Assembly: GCA_009619075.1 (NCBI GenBank)
Contig: WJOY01000009.1
Span: 1 to 41,917 of the forward strand
Source: Dehalococcoidia bacterium
GTDB lineage: Bacteria; Chloroflexota; Dehalococcoidia; GIF9; AB-539-J10
Direction: 5' to 3'
DNA length: 41,917 nt
In this document: positions 24,871 to 33,132 of the stretch, piece after piece
Layout of the letters: each line of letters begins with the position of its first letter
How positions within the stretch are numbered: the stretch's first letter is position 1
Notes under the pieces: model-generated
What the model saw: the letters and a program-made list of their open reading frames with translations, nothing else
Database searches by the model: none
What the model was told of the DNA's origin: nothing
Made by a program: the position numbers and the translations under genes

Positions 24871-24911
24871 TGCGCCTATAGCTCAGCGGACAAGAGCACC
24901 GGTCTTCGGAA
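24871..24911 (+). repeat. Left attachment site: orphan 5' half of tRNA-Arg
   Basis: The 41 bases from TGCGCCTATAGCTCAGCGGA to the base after the anticodon loop CTTCGGA are identical to 38475-38515. Past 24911 the sequence leaves the tRNA completely. This half has the acceptor 5' strand, the D arm and the 5' anticodon stem but no T arm, so it is not a functional tRNA. It is the left boundary of the island. Confidence 0.92.
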
Positions 24912-25033
24912 GATGAGCCAGGCATGATGTCTCATATAGTCTGAGATGGTTACGCTGTCCGCTCCGACCCCCCAGCCTACGATGGGACACAGCTAACCAC
25001 AAAGGCTACCACCGACGGGAAGCGGCACGGGGA

Positions 25034-25086
25034 GCGTCAAAACGGGGAGGTTCACGATGGCATGGGTAGAGCAGCGGTTTCGTAAT
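25034..25086 (+). other. Element-end remnant with tRNA-Thr(CGT)-like fragment
   Basis: GCGTCAAAACGGGGAGGTT (25034-25052) resembles GCGTCACGGGGAGGTT (38449-38464), which precedes the tRNA-Arg copy at the island's right end. Just downstream, GGGTAGAGCAGCGGTTTCGT and the next AAT (25064-25086) read like the D-loop to anticodon loop of tRNA-Thr(CGT). It may be the scar of a related element that used another tRNA. The tRNA match is short and remains tentative. Confidence 0.4.
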
Positions 25087-25327
25087 TCTAGGTTAAGGGT
25101 ATCAAGAGATGGTTTTAGCTTCAAAACAGTGCTATTCCATTTTTGGTTTCAAAGCTAAAATACCATTGGGTAACAACCCGTTGTTGGCAAATTAACGCCA
25201 AATTTCTAGCTTCAGTTTGAGCGTGAAATACTGCTAAGACTGCTAAGAATAATTGAAACTCCCTTTTTCTAGCCTCCCATAAAATGATTGTCCACGCTCA
25301 AGTCAGCCTTGCTTTAATTTGCATTTA
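25087..25327. other. AT-rich non-coding region with an imperfect inverted repeat
   Basis: No gene is seen. TTTTAGCTTCAAAAC (25113-25127) and GTTTCAAAGCTAAAA (25146-25160) form a 15-base stem with two mismatched positions. A second short pair TTGGC/GCCAA follows at about 25184-25200. It forms the left side of the non-coding stretch that continues into repeat copy 1. Confidence 0.5.
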
Positions 25328-25497
25328 AAATCAGGTTCAGAAATACCTTAAAACGCTTTTTTTACTTTGTGCACGTAAACCGCTTAATTTTAGCCTCGTT
25401 GAATTAGATTTTTGAGTGTAAAAAATGATGGTATTTTTTGAAGCTAATATGGCAGGAATATGCAAAAAACAGTATTTTAATTTGAACCTATAATTGC
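25328..25497 (+). repeat. Non-coding repeat module, copy 1
   Basis: The stretch resembles 26383-26561, sharing blocks such as ACCGCTTAATTTTAGCCTCG, TTAGATTTTTGAGTGTAAAA and GAAGCTAATATGGCA, roughly 80 percent overall with a few indels. It lies directly upstream of the membrane gene at 25542. The function could be regulatory, or it may be an RNA or a transposed end; I cannot tell. Confidence 0.7.
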
Positions 25498-25541
25498 CAG
25501 TTAGAAGCTTGTATCCTCAGATTGTTGTGAAGTAAAATGAG

Positions 25542-26285
25542 ATGATGAATTGGATTGGTATATTAGTAGGTATTATTGGTGTTGCTATAGCGATATACTT
25601 TGGTATAGCTTCAAGGAGAAGACGTGAACTAGTATATTCAGTCAATTCAGTTCGCACAAGAGTGGTTATTTCGGGGCAAACAAAGGACCTTGATGTATTC
25701 TATGATGGCAGTTCATTGGGAGATGTAGATATTACGGCTGTTCAGCTAGCATTTTGGAACGCAGGGAATGAAAGCATCCGAAAACCTAATATTCTTGAGG
25801 AAGTTGTTGTAAAAACTGAACCACCGGTGCGTATACTGGAAGCATCTATAAGAGCTCAATCGCGAAATATTGTAGGATTAAGTCTGCTAGATTCGCCCAA
25901 CTCAAGAAAGATTGGACAAGTGCCCATATCTTGGGATATTTTGGAAAGAAATGATGGCGCTTCTATTCAGTTACTATATCTTGGAGAACCGGAGGTCGAT
26001 GTTTCGGTACAAGGTGTTATTGAAGGGCAACGGGAGATTAAACGTCTAAGTGTAAGTACAGATTTTAAATCACCACAAGACCAAAAGAAATCGTTTAGAA
26101 AGAGTGTTTTGATAGCAACTGTTTGCTTCATAATACTTCTAATTTCAATGGCATTGTTGTTTTTCAGAAAGTTGGATCCTGATTATATAGCTATAGTTTT
26201 TTCTGGTTCAGTTATGATATTCTTAATTTCGACTTTGAATGCAATATCTAAAAAGCGTGAAAAGTATCCTCCATTTGGCTTTTAA
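25542..26285 (+). CDS. Membrane protein of unknown function, 247 residues
   Basis: An N-terminal membrane segment (IGILVGIIGVAIAIYFGIA, about 5-23) is followed by a soluble beta-rich domain (about 30-185, with LAFWNAGNESIRKPNILE) and two C-terminal membrane segments (about 190-210 and 215-235). The middle domain resembles Ig-like domains in other mobile-element membrane proteins. No named family is recognised. It follows repeat module copy 1 and stands alone. AT-rich codon use differs from the host block. Confidence 0.7.
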   Translation: MMNWIGILVGIIGVAIAIYFGIASRRRRELVYSVNSVRTRVVISGQTKDLDVFYDGSSLGDVDITAVQLAFWNAGNESIRKPNILEEVVVKTEPPVRILEASIRAQSRNIVGLSLLDSPNSRKIGQVPISWDILERNDGASIQLLYLGEPEVDVSVQGVIEGQREIKRLSVSTDFKSPQDQKKSFRKSVLIATVCFIILLISMALLFFRKLDPDYIAIVFSGSVMIFLISTLNAISKKREKYPPFGF

Positions 26286-26382
26286 ACCCTCTACCTCACG
26301 TTTTTAAAAGGTGATTTTAAGCACACCCTCCACCACATTAGCTTGAAGTAGCCTAATTTAGCCTCGTTTTGTTTTCCATTGG

Positions 26383-26561
26383 AAATCAGCCTCAAAAATG
26401 CCTAAAAACACCTTTTTTACTTTATGAGCGTAGACCGCTTAATTTTAGCCTCGTTTAATTAGATTTTTGAGTGTAAAAAATGATGCAATTAATGTAATTA
26501 TTTGAAGCTAATATGGCAGAAATATGGGAAAAACGGTATTTCCATTTAGGAACTTATTGTA
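26383..26561 (+). repeat. Non-coding repeat module, copy 2
   Basis: The counterpart of 25328-25497, including ACCGCTTAATTTTAGCCTCG and AATTAGATTTTTGAGTGTAA, ending just before the gene at 26599. An additional TTTAGCCTCGTT lies at 26358-26369, hinting at a third partial copy. Region 26286-26382 has no gene. Confidence 0.7.
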
Positions 26562-26598
26562 GAAATGTGGTTAAATTCGCAATAAGAGGAGGTTAAAA

Positions 26599-27222
26599 AT
26601 GGGAAGTAAAGCAATAATAATAGCAGATTTGGCAGCTGGTTTATTGATTGGTATGCAGTTTTTATTAACACAAGAAAAGTATAAAAGTTGGGATGAGAAG
26701 CTATTAAAGAAACTACAGGTAAACATATTTGATAGTGATTCATTCAGAATAAAGACAATGCTAATACCTGGATCTTTAACAGCGGTTATTATGTTGGGGA
26801 TAATTATACAGGGAACGATTGTAGATCTTACCGAAGGTGCTCTTAACGTAGGACATATTTTATTGTCTGCCATCAGTTTGACAGGAGGAATGATAATAGC
26901 GATTGGCATTATATTTCTTGTAGTATGGATAAAAAATAGAGTAAGACGCTTCCGGAAATTTAATCCTATGGTGATGGTGTATTTAGTAGGGATGGTATTA
27001 GGAATAGCCTTTTTGTCTGTCTTAATGGTGGTCGTTGGAAGGGTATCTACTCATATTATAGCCCTTATTGTAGCATTTACAGTTGGCGTAATGCTTATGG
27101 GGGTATGGGCTGGGGGAATGAGGTATATCCAGCAGTATTTAACTTTTACGAATGGGCTGTTGATACGTTTGGGAATACTGATTTTCGTAAGTAGTAAGTT
27201 TTTACAATTGATTTATATGTAA
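26599..27222 (+). CDS. Polytopic membrane protein of unknown function, 207 residues
   Basis: I count about six hydrophobic segments: near residues 5-23, 53-75, 85-110, 122-146, 150-172 and 182-205. There is no motif I can place. AGAGGAGG precedes the ATG at 5 to 6 bases. It is downstream of repeat module copy 2, as the other membrane gene is of copy 1. Confidence 0.7.
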   Translation: MGSKAIIIADLAAGLLIGMQFLLTQEKYKSWDEKLLKKLQVNIFDSDSFRIKTMLIPGSLTAVIMLGIIIQGTIVDLTEGALNVGHILLSAISLTGGMIIAIGIIFLVVWIKNRVRRFRKFNPMVMVYLVGMVLGIAFLSVLMVVVGRVSTHIIALIVAFTVGVMLMGVWAGGMRYIQQYLTFTNGLLIRLGILIFVSSKFLQLIYM

Positions 27223-27277
27223 AATAATTTTATTATAGAATATAAGATATTTCTTCCCTTGAAGAAGGACGGTCAAA

Positions 27278-28015
27278 ATGATTGACATTAGAATAAAATA
27301 TCAAGCATCCATTTTCGTGGACGCTAATGACATTACTCCTTCTCCAGATATAATAAGCCCGCTTATCGACATTTTTCGAGATAAAACCTTCATCCCCAAT
27401 ACGTTTCAAGAGATAGGTCCTGCATCTCCAGTCCCAAAGGTAAGGCTTAGGCTATCCACAACGAATAACGAATGGAATATTGCTTTCGCTACACATAGGA
27501 TTAATATCGATAAAAATCCAATTGAACCGAGAGGAAGCAACCTAGGCGAATTATCTGATTTCTGTTCAGAGGCTATGGATTTCTTCGGAAGAATACTAAA
27601 TAAGTTCAATAAAAGAGCAAACCGCCTTACTCTAAATACTAACGGACTATTTGAAGAAATGACCGAAACCCAGCTTTCTACTATATACACAAAGTTGTTC
27701 AAAACAACTAAGTTCTACAGCGAAAACCCTCCGTTTGAATGGGATTGGAGGTCTGTTTCAGAAATACCTATCAAAATCTTAGAACTGACGGATAGCCTTT
27801 ACGTTATAACCATATTAAAACGTGTAAGGGGCGAAATTGGTGGCCAAAGTGGTGTATCCAAGTTGGATCGCATCCAATGTTCCCCAGATATCAACACCTC
27901 TAGTCAAAATACTAATTATCGATTTGGACTACCCCACATCAAAAACTATTTTCCGCAGGCTCTTGAAATTCATAACATGCTAATTGAACAGATGGAGGAA
28001 TATATTAATGCCTAG
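27278..28015 (+). CDS. Unknown three-gene operon, first protein (245 residues)
   Basis: A soluble protein of mixed composition. The segment with FRDKTFIPNTFQEIGPASPV, then NEWNIAFATHRINIDKNPIE, vaguely resembles TIGR04255-type proteins, a sporadically distributed family of unknown function; I hold this lightly. The gene is preceded by AAGAAGGACGG and overlaps the next gene by 8 bp. No membrane segment or catalytic motif is seen. Confidence 0.65.
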   Translation: MIDIRIKYQASIFVDANDITPSPDIISPLIDIFRDKTFIPNTFQEIGPASPVPKVRLRLSTTNNEWNIAFATHRINIDKNPIEPRGSNLGELSDFCSEAMDFFGRILNKFNKRANRLTLNTNGLFEEMTETQLSTIYTKLFKTTKFYSENPPFEWDWRSVSEIPIKILELTDSLYVITILKRVRGEIGGQSGVSKLDRIQCSPDINTSSQNTNYRFGLPHIKNYFPQALEIHNMLIEQMEEYINA

Positions 28016-28640
28016 TTTCATTTTAGAAATAGACAGTGGCACAAGTCATGATTTAGCTGAGCAAAGATTATTAAACCTCCTGATTGAGACTGATTATCCT
28101 GATTCAGCTCAATCTACACTGCCCTTACTTCTGAATATTCTTCAGAGTAAAGCAGCTCATATATCAGTAGTTGACGAGAATTATATTAATCAAAGTCGCT
28201 TACTGAAACTAAAAAGACAGTTTACTCCTAAAATACTCAATTTGATATTGGAGTCAGTCTTTGAATACGGCATCGATTCACAAGCAGATGTATTCATTCG
28301 TAGTCAGATGAAGGAAAACTCTCTGGTAACCAAAAATTGGCTCAATGAAATTTTTGTCGAACATTTTTCAAACCCTGTTATTCTTATTGGCATCCTTCGT
28401 ATTATATCTCGACTTTTCTATTACGCGGTTTACCCAGAAGGTCAGCTTATGGCAACTACAGCTCTTTCACACTCTAACGTTGAAGTTCAAGAATGCGGAG
28501 TCCGTGCTTTCGAAAGTTGGGGAACCTTAGATAGTCTTCGTATCCTTAATAACATTAAAGTAGTTACGCCTTGGCTTCAAGATTATGTTAACGAGGTAGT
28601 TAAAGACTTAAGTAGAGGGCATAATGTCCCTGTTGGTTAG
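28008..28640 (+). CDS. Unknown three-gene operon, second protein (210 residues)
   Basis: From ATG 28008 the protein is helical throughout (LNLLIETDYPDSAQSTLPLL, LNLILESVFEYG, and TALSHSNVEVQECGVRAFESWG, the last resembling a HEAT repeat). The start overlaps the stop of the first gene; I prefer it to the upstream one at 27984 because it sits at the natural overlap. The 3' end overlaps the third gene by 17 bp. A scaffolding role is suggested only by the HEAT-like look. Confidence 0.65.
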   Translation: MPSFILEIDSGTSHDLAEQRLLNLLIETDYPDSAQSTLPLLLNILQSKAAHISVVDENYINQSRLLKLKRQFTPKILNLILESVFEYGIDSQADVFIRSQMKENSLVTKNWLNEIFVEHFSNPVILIGILRIISRLFYYAVYPEGQLMATTALSHSNVEVQECGVRAFESWGTLDSLRILNNIKVVTPWLQDYVNEVVKDLSRGHNVPVG

Positions 28641-29145
28641 AAAAATCGACAAAAGCAAGTGGCTACAGAACAACATTATTGCTGATGAAGATGTTTCCGC
28701 AGATGCTATCACTATTTGCCTAAGAACGTCTGAAAATACACTCAGCGTCTGGAAGGTCTCGACTGAAAACGATATTGAAGAAGCTATTCTTGCCATGGTA
28801 TCTGGTGGTGACCACCTTGAGTCTATAGATATAATAACAATTGATTGTCAACACATAGCATCTGATAGGATAAATTGTGTCCAAAGTTTAGAACAATCGC
28901 TTACTCGTGTTCGAGACCTTAAAAACGCACATTACGATATAATTGACTTATCTTACCGTAAGCTGGGAGTTATTTCACAGTATATTGTTGACTGTTTTAA
29001 AAAGGGGCAAATAACCAACCGCTGTGAAGAAGGTAAAGTCGTCAGATACACTGAAGGCTATCTCAAGGGAATTATTCAAAAAGCCATAAACAAAGGGCGA
29101 TTGAAGAAAGAAGATCTTCCTGATTCTATCCAAAATAAACTTTAA
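28624..29145 (+). CDS. Unknown three-gene operon, third protein (173 residues)
   Basis: The N-terminal half has LSVWKVSTENDIEEAILAMVSGGDHLESIDIITID, a pattern I have seen in uncharacterised proteins of similar operons. The C-terminal half is helical with basic stretches (LKGIIQKAINKGRLKKEDLP). No catalytic motif is evident. The overlap with the second gene shows coupled translation. Confidence 0.65.
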   Translation: MSLLVRKIDKSKWLQNNIIADEDVSADAITICLRTSENTLSVWKVSTENDIEEAILAMVSGGDHLESIDIITIDCQHIASDRINCVQSLEQSLTRVRDLKNAHYDIIDLSYRKLGVISQYIVDCFKKGQITNRCEEGKVVRYTEGYLKGIIQKAINKGRLKKEDLPDSIQNKL

Positions 29146-29321
29146 TAATTTCTCTCCTATTCTCTACCATTGCCATTATTCTAAAAACACCTTATGGCTT
29201 TCCCGACGTCCTGTTAGTAGGGTAGGACGTTGCTTTGGCAGTCGGTGAAGATACTGGCAGGACGTTAAGGAAGTTAATCAAGTAGCCGCCAGTTCCCAGG
29301 TATATATATAACCAAAGAGAG

Positions 29322-29345
29322 GAGAGTGGCCGTGGAGCCACTCTC
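29322..29345. terminator. Stem-loop, possible bidirectional terminator
   Basis: GAGAGTGGC (29322-29330) and GCCACTCTC (29337-29345) form a perfect 9-bp stem with a 6-base loop, followed by TTCGTTTACC. The U-run is poor, so intrinsic termination is only moderately likely. It lies between the three-gene operon and the capsid fragment. The rest of 29146-29369 has no gene; a short inverted repeat ACGTCCT/AGGACGT lies at about 29200-29231. Confidence 0.5.
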
Positions 29346-29369
29346 TTCGTTTACCTTGCCATGCCCCCA

Positions 29370-29609
29370 CTATGCGTGTTCGGTTAGCAGCACCAGAGGT
29401 TTGTTCGCTATACGCATCACGTTACCTGTTACACGTTTATGAATCTTAAAGCCGACTAATCCAGCCGCACTATAGAGCTCGGTTAGTCGCTGGATGGGCA
29501 TGCCACTCCGGTCGACGACCCTGTAGCCGCTGCGGAAGTCGCCAAATATAGCGATCACCGCGCCTGCTCCTGAAGCGAGAATCCCAGTAATCATACCGAT
29601 GGGACTAAC
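29370..29609 (-). pseudogene. HK97-type major capsid protein, C-terminal fragment
   Basis: The frame reads IFGDFRSGYRVVDRSGMPIQ and ends LVLLTEHA, which matches the C-terminus of HK97-fold capsid proteins. It is open upstream only to about 29609, where a stop occurs. No other phage structural genes are near. It is likely the left part of a capsid gene whose upstream part is at 37730-37996 on the same strand. Confidence 0.75.
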
Positions 29610-29644
29610 TTACAAAGTGATATAATATACGGGGGCAGGCCATA

Positions 29645-30127
29645 ATGAGAATGGTAAAAACCAAAAGGAAAAGAAAGCCGTATAGCGAAAGAAATGACCT
29701 TGAAAGAATTAGATCCAATTGGAGAAAAATAGAAGGGCTATATCACAAGGGAGAATGGTCAAGTGTCGTAATAAGATCAGCTACAGCTACTGAAATTGCA
29801 ATAAATCTTGTGATAAGAGAGGAGCTTGCAAATAAACGGAAGCTTGAGAAAGACTTTGTCGAAAGCCTTTTAATTTGGGCGAATGGTATTCAAGGTAAAG
29901 TAAACCGGCTGATACGTCCTCTTCTAACAAACCCAGAAGACACTAGAGTATTTAGAGATTTGAGTTCTATGATTAATGATATAAACAATGAACGTAATTC
30001 AGTTGCGCATAGTGGACAATTTAAAAGGAAAACAACTGCAATAAAAATCGTCAACTCATCTAAGGAAGTCATAGAAACATTGGTAGGACGATATAAAGGG
30101 AACTTTGAACTTAAGGATATTTTATAA
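29645..30127 (+). CDS. HEPN domain protein, candidate RNase
   Basis: The 160-residue protein is helical with the motif ERNSVAHSG, an R117-N-x3-H122 signature of HEPN nucleases, after a basic N-terminus (KTKRKRKPYSERNDLERIRSNW). HEPN proteins are often toxins or defence RNases that cut tRNA or mRNA. No MNT antitoxin gene lies next to it. It starts 35 bp after the capsid fragment, with a TATAAT at 29621-29626 that could serve it. Nuclease activity is an inference from the motif. Confidence 0.65.
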   Translation: MRMVKTKRKRKPYSERNDLERIRSNWRKIEGLYHKGEWSSVVIRSATATEIAINLVIREELANKRKLEKDFVESLLIWANGIQGKVNRLIRPLLTNPEDTRVFRDLSSMINDINNERNSVAHSGQFKRKTTAIKIVNSSKEVIETLVGRYKGNFELKDIL

Positions 30128-30315
30128 TACCGGATAAAAATGAATCACACAAAACATAGGAATTGGAAGGTTTCTATGGAGTAGCTAGAGCTTAGAGCAG
30201 ATATGAATACGGAAGGAAAACAGATAATAGATAAGTCTTAGTTCAAATAATCAAAGTTAGAATATGTGAAATAAGCAGCATTAAGCATCTAGTAAGTTTT
30301 TCAGCTGGGGGGAGT

Positions 30316-31272
30316 GTGAGAAAGAAAGCTATTCCAAATCTATTCGACCCATCAAAGGACGTGAGTTATAGGTTAGATCTACTTATTCAGCTCCTATATG
30401 ATTTCGATTGCCACGAAAGATTCTACGTAATCCGTGACCTTACGGGAGAATGTGGCATTTCGGCAGAATACAAAGACCGGATCACCGACTTTCTTAAAAT
30501 TCCTACAAGTAATGTTGAATTTTGGAGTATTGACTATTCTATAGACTGGCTTTATGCAGCCCTGTTCCTTTCTCAAACAGAACCCACCGGTTCTATTTAT
30601 GATAACGTTGGAAATATCATTAGAGGCAACAATGAGGATGTAGACATTCTACTGGCGCTCCGGGCTGAGGACAAAATCCATTTGGTTATGATAGAAGTAA
30701 AAATCGAGATACCTTTTAGTGAATCACAGCTTACCTCAAAGGTTAGAAGGCTCGAGATGCTCTTCGGTACAGACGGTAAAAGGTTTCCCCATATTTACCC
30801 TCATTGGCTACTTGCTTCTCCATACAGGAGCCGAAGGATTAGCACGAAGGATTGGCCCAGCTGGATGACAAACGCAGATGATGAATATTTGTGGTATGAG
30901 ATAAAGAAGAATTTCCATAGCATGAAGATAACAAGGTGTGACAGCAAGGGAACTCCATGCAAACATGGTGCCTATTGGATTCTTGAAGGACGAAAAGGTG
31001 TAAAACTAAGTGTGAATCTTACTCTGCAGGAACGCCAAGCTATCTTGAGGAATATTTATATATCTGACCAAGTAAAACTCCCTCTTGAGTCTCTTGGTTC
31101 AGAGCAGTCGACAGTTGACATTTATTACTCGATCCCTGACTTCGTTTCAATTCTCCATGCGGTCTCACAAGAAGCAGAACGAACTAATGATACTAGCCGT
31201 GCTGAATTTCTTAGTGAACTGCATGACAGGTTGTCAACACTTTTATATGACGAAGGAGCAATACTCCCATAG
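30316..31272 (+). CDS. PD-(D/E)XK-like protein of unknown function
   Basis: The 318-residue protein has NNEDVDILLALRAEDKIHLV followed by MIEVKIE, which gives D110 and E127-V-K129, the D...ExK core of PD-(D/E)XK nucleases. The rest does not match a family that I know. The start is GTG with GGGGGGAG upstream. The 188-bp gap before it has no gene. It belongs to a run of four nuclease-like genes and so may be a defence nuclease. Confidence 0.6.
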   Translation: MRKKAIPNLFDPSKDVSYRLDLLIQLLYDFDCHERFYVIRDLTGECGISAEYKDRITDFLKIPTSNVEFWSIDYSIDWLYAALFLSQTEPTGSIYDNVGNIIRGNNEDVDILLALRAEDKIHLVMIEVKIEIPFSESQLTSKVRRLEMLFGTDGKRFPHIYPHWLLASPYRSRRISTKDWPSWMTNADDEYLWYEIKKNFHSMKITRCDSKGTPCKHGAYWILEGRKGVKLSVNLTLQERQAILRNIYISDQVKLPLESLGSEQSTVDIYYSIPDFVSILHAVSQEAERTNDTSRAEFLSELHDRLSTLLYDEGAILP

Positions 31273-31354
31273 GAAAGTTATTTGAGGTATAATCCGGCCC
31301 ACGAACACAAGTGTAGAATAGTATTGGCGATACTCTTTGGTTAAGGAGCGAAAT

Positions 31355-32332
31355 ATGAATAATTGGTTCGCAGTGCATTCATTAGAAGCCTTCCAGCAAA
31401 ATCCTAGGATGCTTGGATTCGTAGCCAAGACTAAGCTTGATGGGTCCGTTCTCAAAGACCAGAACGACAAGCCTATGCCGGCTATGGACAAGGTCTTGGA
31501 GGTAAAGCCGAGGGATCACATTGTCTACTACTGTAGGGGTGACTATGTAATTAAAGGCATCTATGAGGTTGTGAGGGCTTGTTTCGCTGAAGAAACAAAG
31601 TGGCCGGATTCGCCTTTCCAATTTAAAATAAAACCAATAATTGAGTTAGATGAACCCTTTGACTTTCGCGTTTTGTTGTCCTCACTTGACATGTTTAGAG
31701 ATTTAGAGGATATACGGAAATGGGGAATGCCTCTTCGTGGTACGTATAACGCCCTTAAACGTCTCACCGACCACGACTATGCAACGATTGAAAAAGCCAT
31801 AGTTCAAGCTAGAGACCAGGGCACAGTGAGAGAGGATTACGAGATTGAAGGAAAACTTAGAAACTATAGGCAACACCTTCAGATTCAGTACAAGATAGCG
31901 GAGTGGGGCATAGAAAACGGATATCGAGTGCATATTGCAATTAATGACAAGGGCAAGATAAAAGAGAAGCTTAACAAAATACTCTCGGATATCCCTAGGT
32001 TTCACTCAGACAAGATTTTGGAAATTGCGGAAAGGATTGATGTGCTCTTTTTTGATAAGGAACGAGATATCTTGACGCATGCTTTTGAGGTTGAGCATAC
32101 TCCAACTATGTATTCCGGCCTTCTGCGATTGAATGATATTGCCGAAACCTGCCATAGAGGAACCACAAAATTCTATATCATCTCTGATAAGGGCAATAGA
32201 GACAAGTTCAATCACGAACTCGAAAGACCCTCATTTCAATTGTTGAGAGTGGATAAGTGTGAGTTTGTAAGCTACGAGGAATTGGGGGAAGCGTGGAAGC
32301 AATTACAGAACAAATCTGTGCCGTTGTTCTGA
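31355..32332 (+). CDS. EVE-like domain fused to a PD-(D/E)XK-like nuclease
   Basis: From ATG 31355 (AAGGAG 6 bases upstream) the 325-residue protein has an N-terminal EVE/PUA-like region (residues 1-100: NNWFAVHSL, KPRDHIVYYCRGDYVIKGIYEVV). EVE domains read modified bases in nucleic acids. The C-terminal region has RIDVLFF (D229) and AFEVEHTPTMYSGLLRL (E245, E247), a PD-(D/E)XK variant with glutamate for lysine that is known in some restriction enzymes. Together they would make a modification-dependent (type IV-like) restriction enzyme; activity is inferred. Confidence 0.6.
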   Translation: MNNWFAVHSLEAFQQNPRMLGFVAKTKLDGSVLKDQNDKPMPAMDKVLEVKPRDHIVYYCRGDYVIKGIYEVVRACFAEETKWPDSPFQFKIKPIIELDEPFDFRVLLSSLDMFRDLEDIRKWGMPLRGTYNALKRLTDHDYATIEKAIVQARDQGTVREDYEIEGKLRNYRQHLQIQYKIAEWGIENGYRVHIAINDKGKIKEKLNKILSDIPRFHSDKILEIAERIDVLFFDKERDILTHAFEVEHTPTMYSGLLRLNDIAETCHRGTTKFYIISDKGNRDKFNHELERPSFQLLRVDKCEFVSYEELGEAWKQLQNKSVPLF

Positions 32333-32397
32333 GCAGCAGTATTCCACTGACAAGGTGACTAACGCTGTTTCTCAGCCGGTAACTGGTAGGTTCTTGG

Positions 32398-33120
32398 GTG
32401 ACAATGAACATAATTGGCATTGACTGCGCAACTAAGCAGGCCAAAATTGGTCTGGCTTTCGCTTTGTATCAAGATGGCAAGGCTATTGTGCGAGATGTGA
32501 AAATTGGCAGTGAAACCACAACGGTGTTGGTAACTATCAAGGACTGGTTAGCCTCGGGGAAATTGACACTTCTTGCCTTGGACGCGCCACTTGGCTGGCC
32601 CACCGATTTGGGGGTGAACTTACATTTACATAAAGCAGGAGAATGCATAAATGTAGACCCCGATATAATGTTCTCACGCTATACCGACCGGAAATTATGG
32701 CCAAGGTTATCCAGGAAGCCGCTCGAAGTCGGCGCAAATCTAATAGCCAGGACTGCTCACGCAGCATTGCGATTACTGGGACAGTTACGAGAGGAAACCA
32801 AGTTAACGATTCCTCTAGCGTGGGATCCTAATGTCACTGAGACGTGTGCTATTGAGGTATATCCTAGAGCTACTCTTGAGATGATTGGTATCAAGTACGA
32901 GCAACGGTTGTCTGCGATACGTGAGATTGACGCCCTGGTTATTGAATCGGGAGAGGACAATCTGACGAGTGAGCATAGTTTAGATGCAGTAATATGTGTA
33001 CTCGCCGCAGTAGATTTTATAACTGGTAAGTGCCCAGCGCCAAATATGAGTGAGAAGGTTCTTGCGGATAAAGAGGGCTGGATTTGGGTGCGGGGAAGCC
33101 GTGGAAAGATGAAAAATTAG
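32398..33120 (+). CDS. DUF429 family protein, predicted RNase H-like fold
   Basis: The 240-residue protein begins MNIIGIDCATKQAKIGLAFA and has LLALDAPLGWPTD and EVYPRATLEMIG, typical of DUF429, predicted to have a ribonuclease H-like fold and frequently seen in defence clusters. A late SLDAVICVLAAVDF fits the family as well. The start may be GTG 32398 or ATG 32404. No biochemical function is known. Confidence 0.75.
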   Translation: MTMNIIGIDCATKQAKIGLAFALYQDGKAIVRDVKIGSETTTVLVTIKDWLASGKLTLLALDAPLGWPTDLGVNLHLHKAGECINVDPDIMFSRYTDRKLWPRLSRKPLEVGANLIARTAHAALRLLGQLREETKLTIPLAWDPNVTETCAIEVYPRATLEMIGIKYEQRLSAIREIDALVIESGEDNLTSEHSLDAVICVLAAVDFITGKCPAPNMSEKVLADKEGWIWVRGSRGKMKN

Positions 33121-33132
33121 AAGGGATGATGC

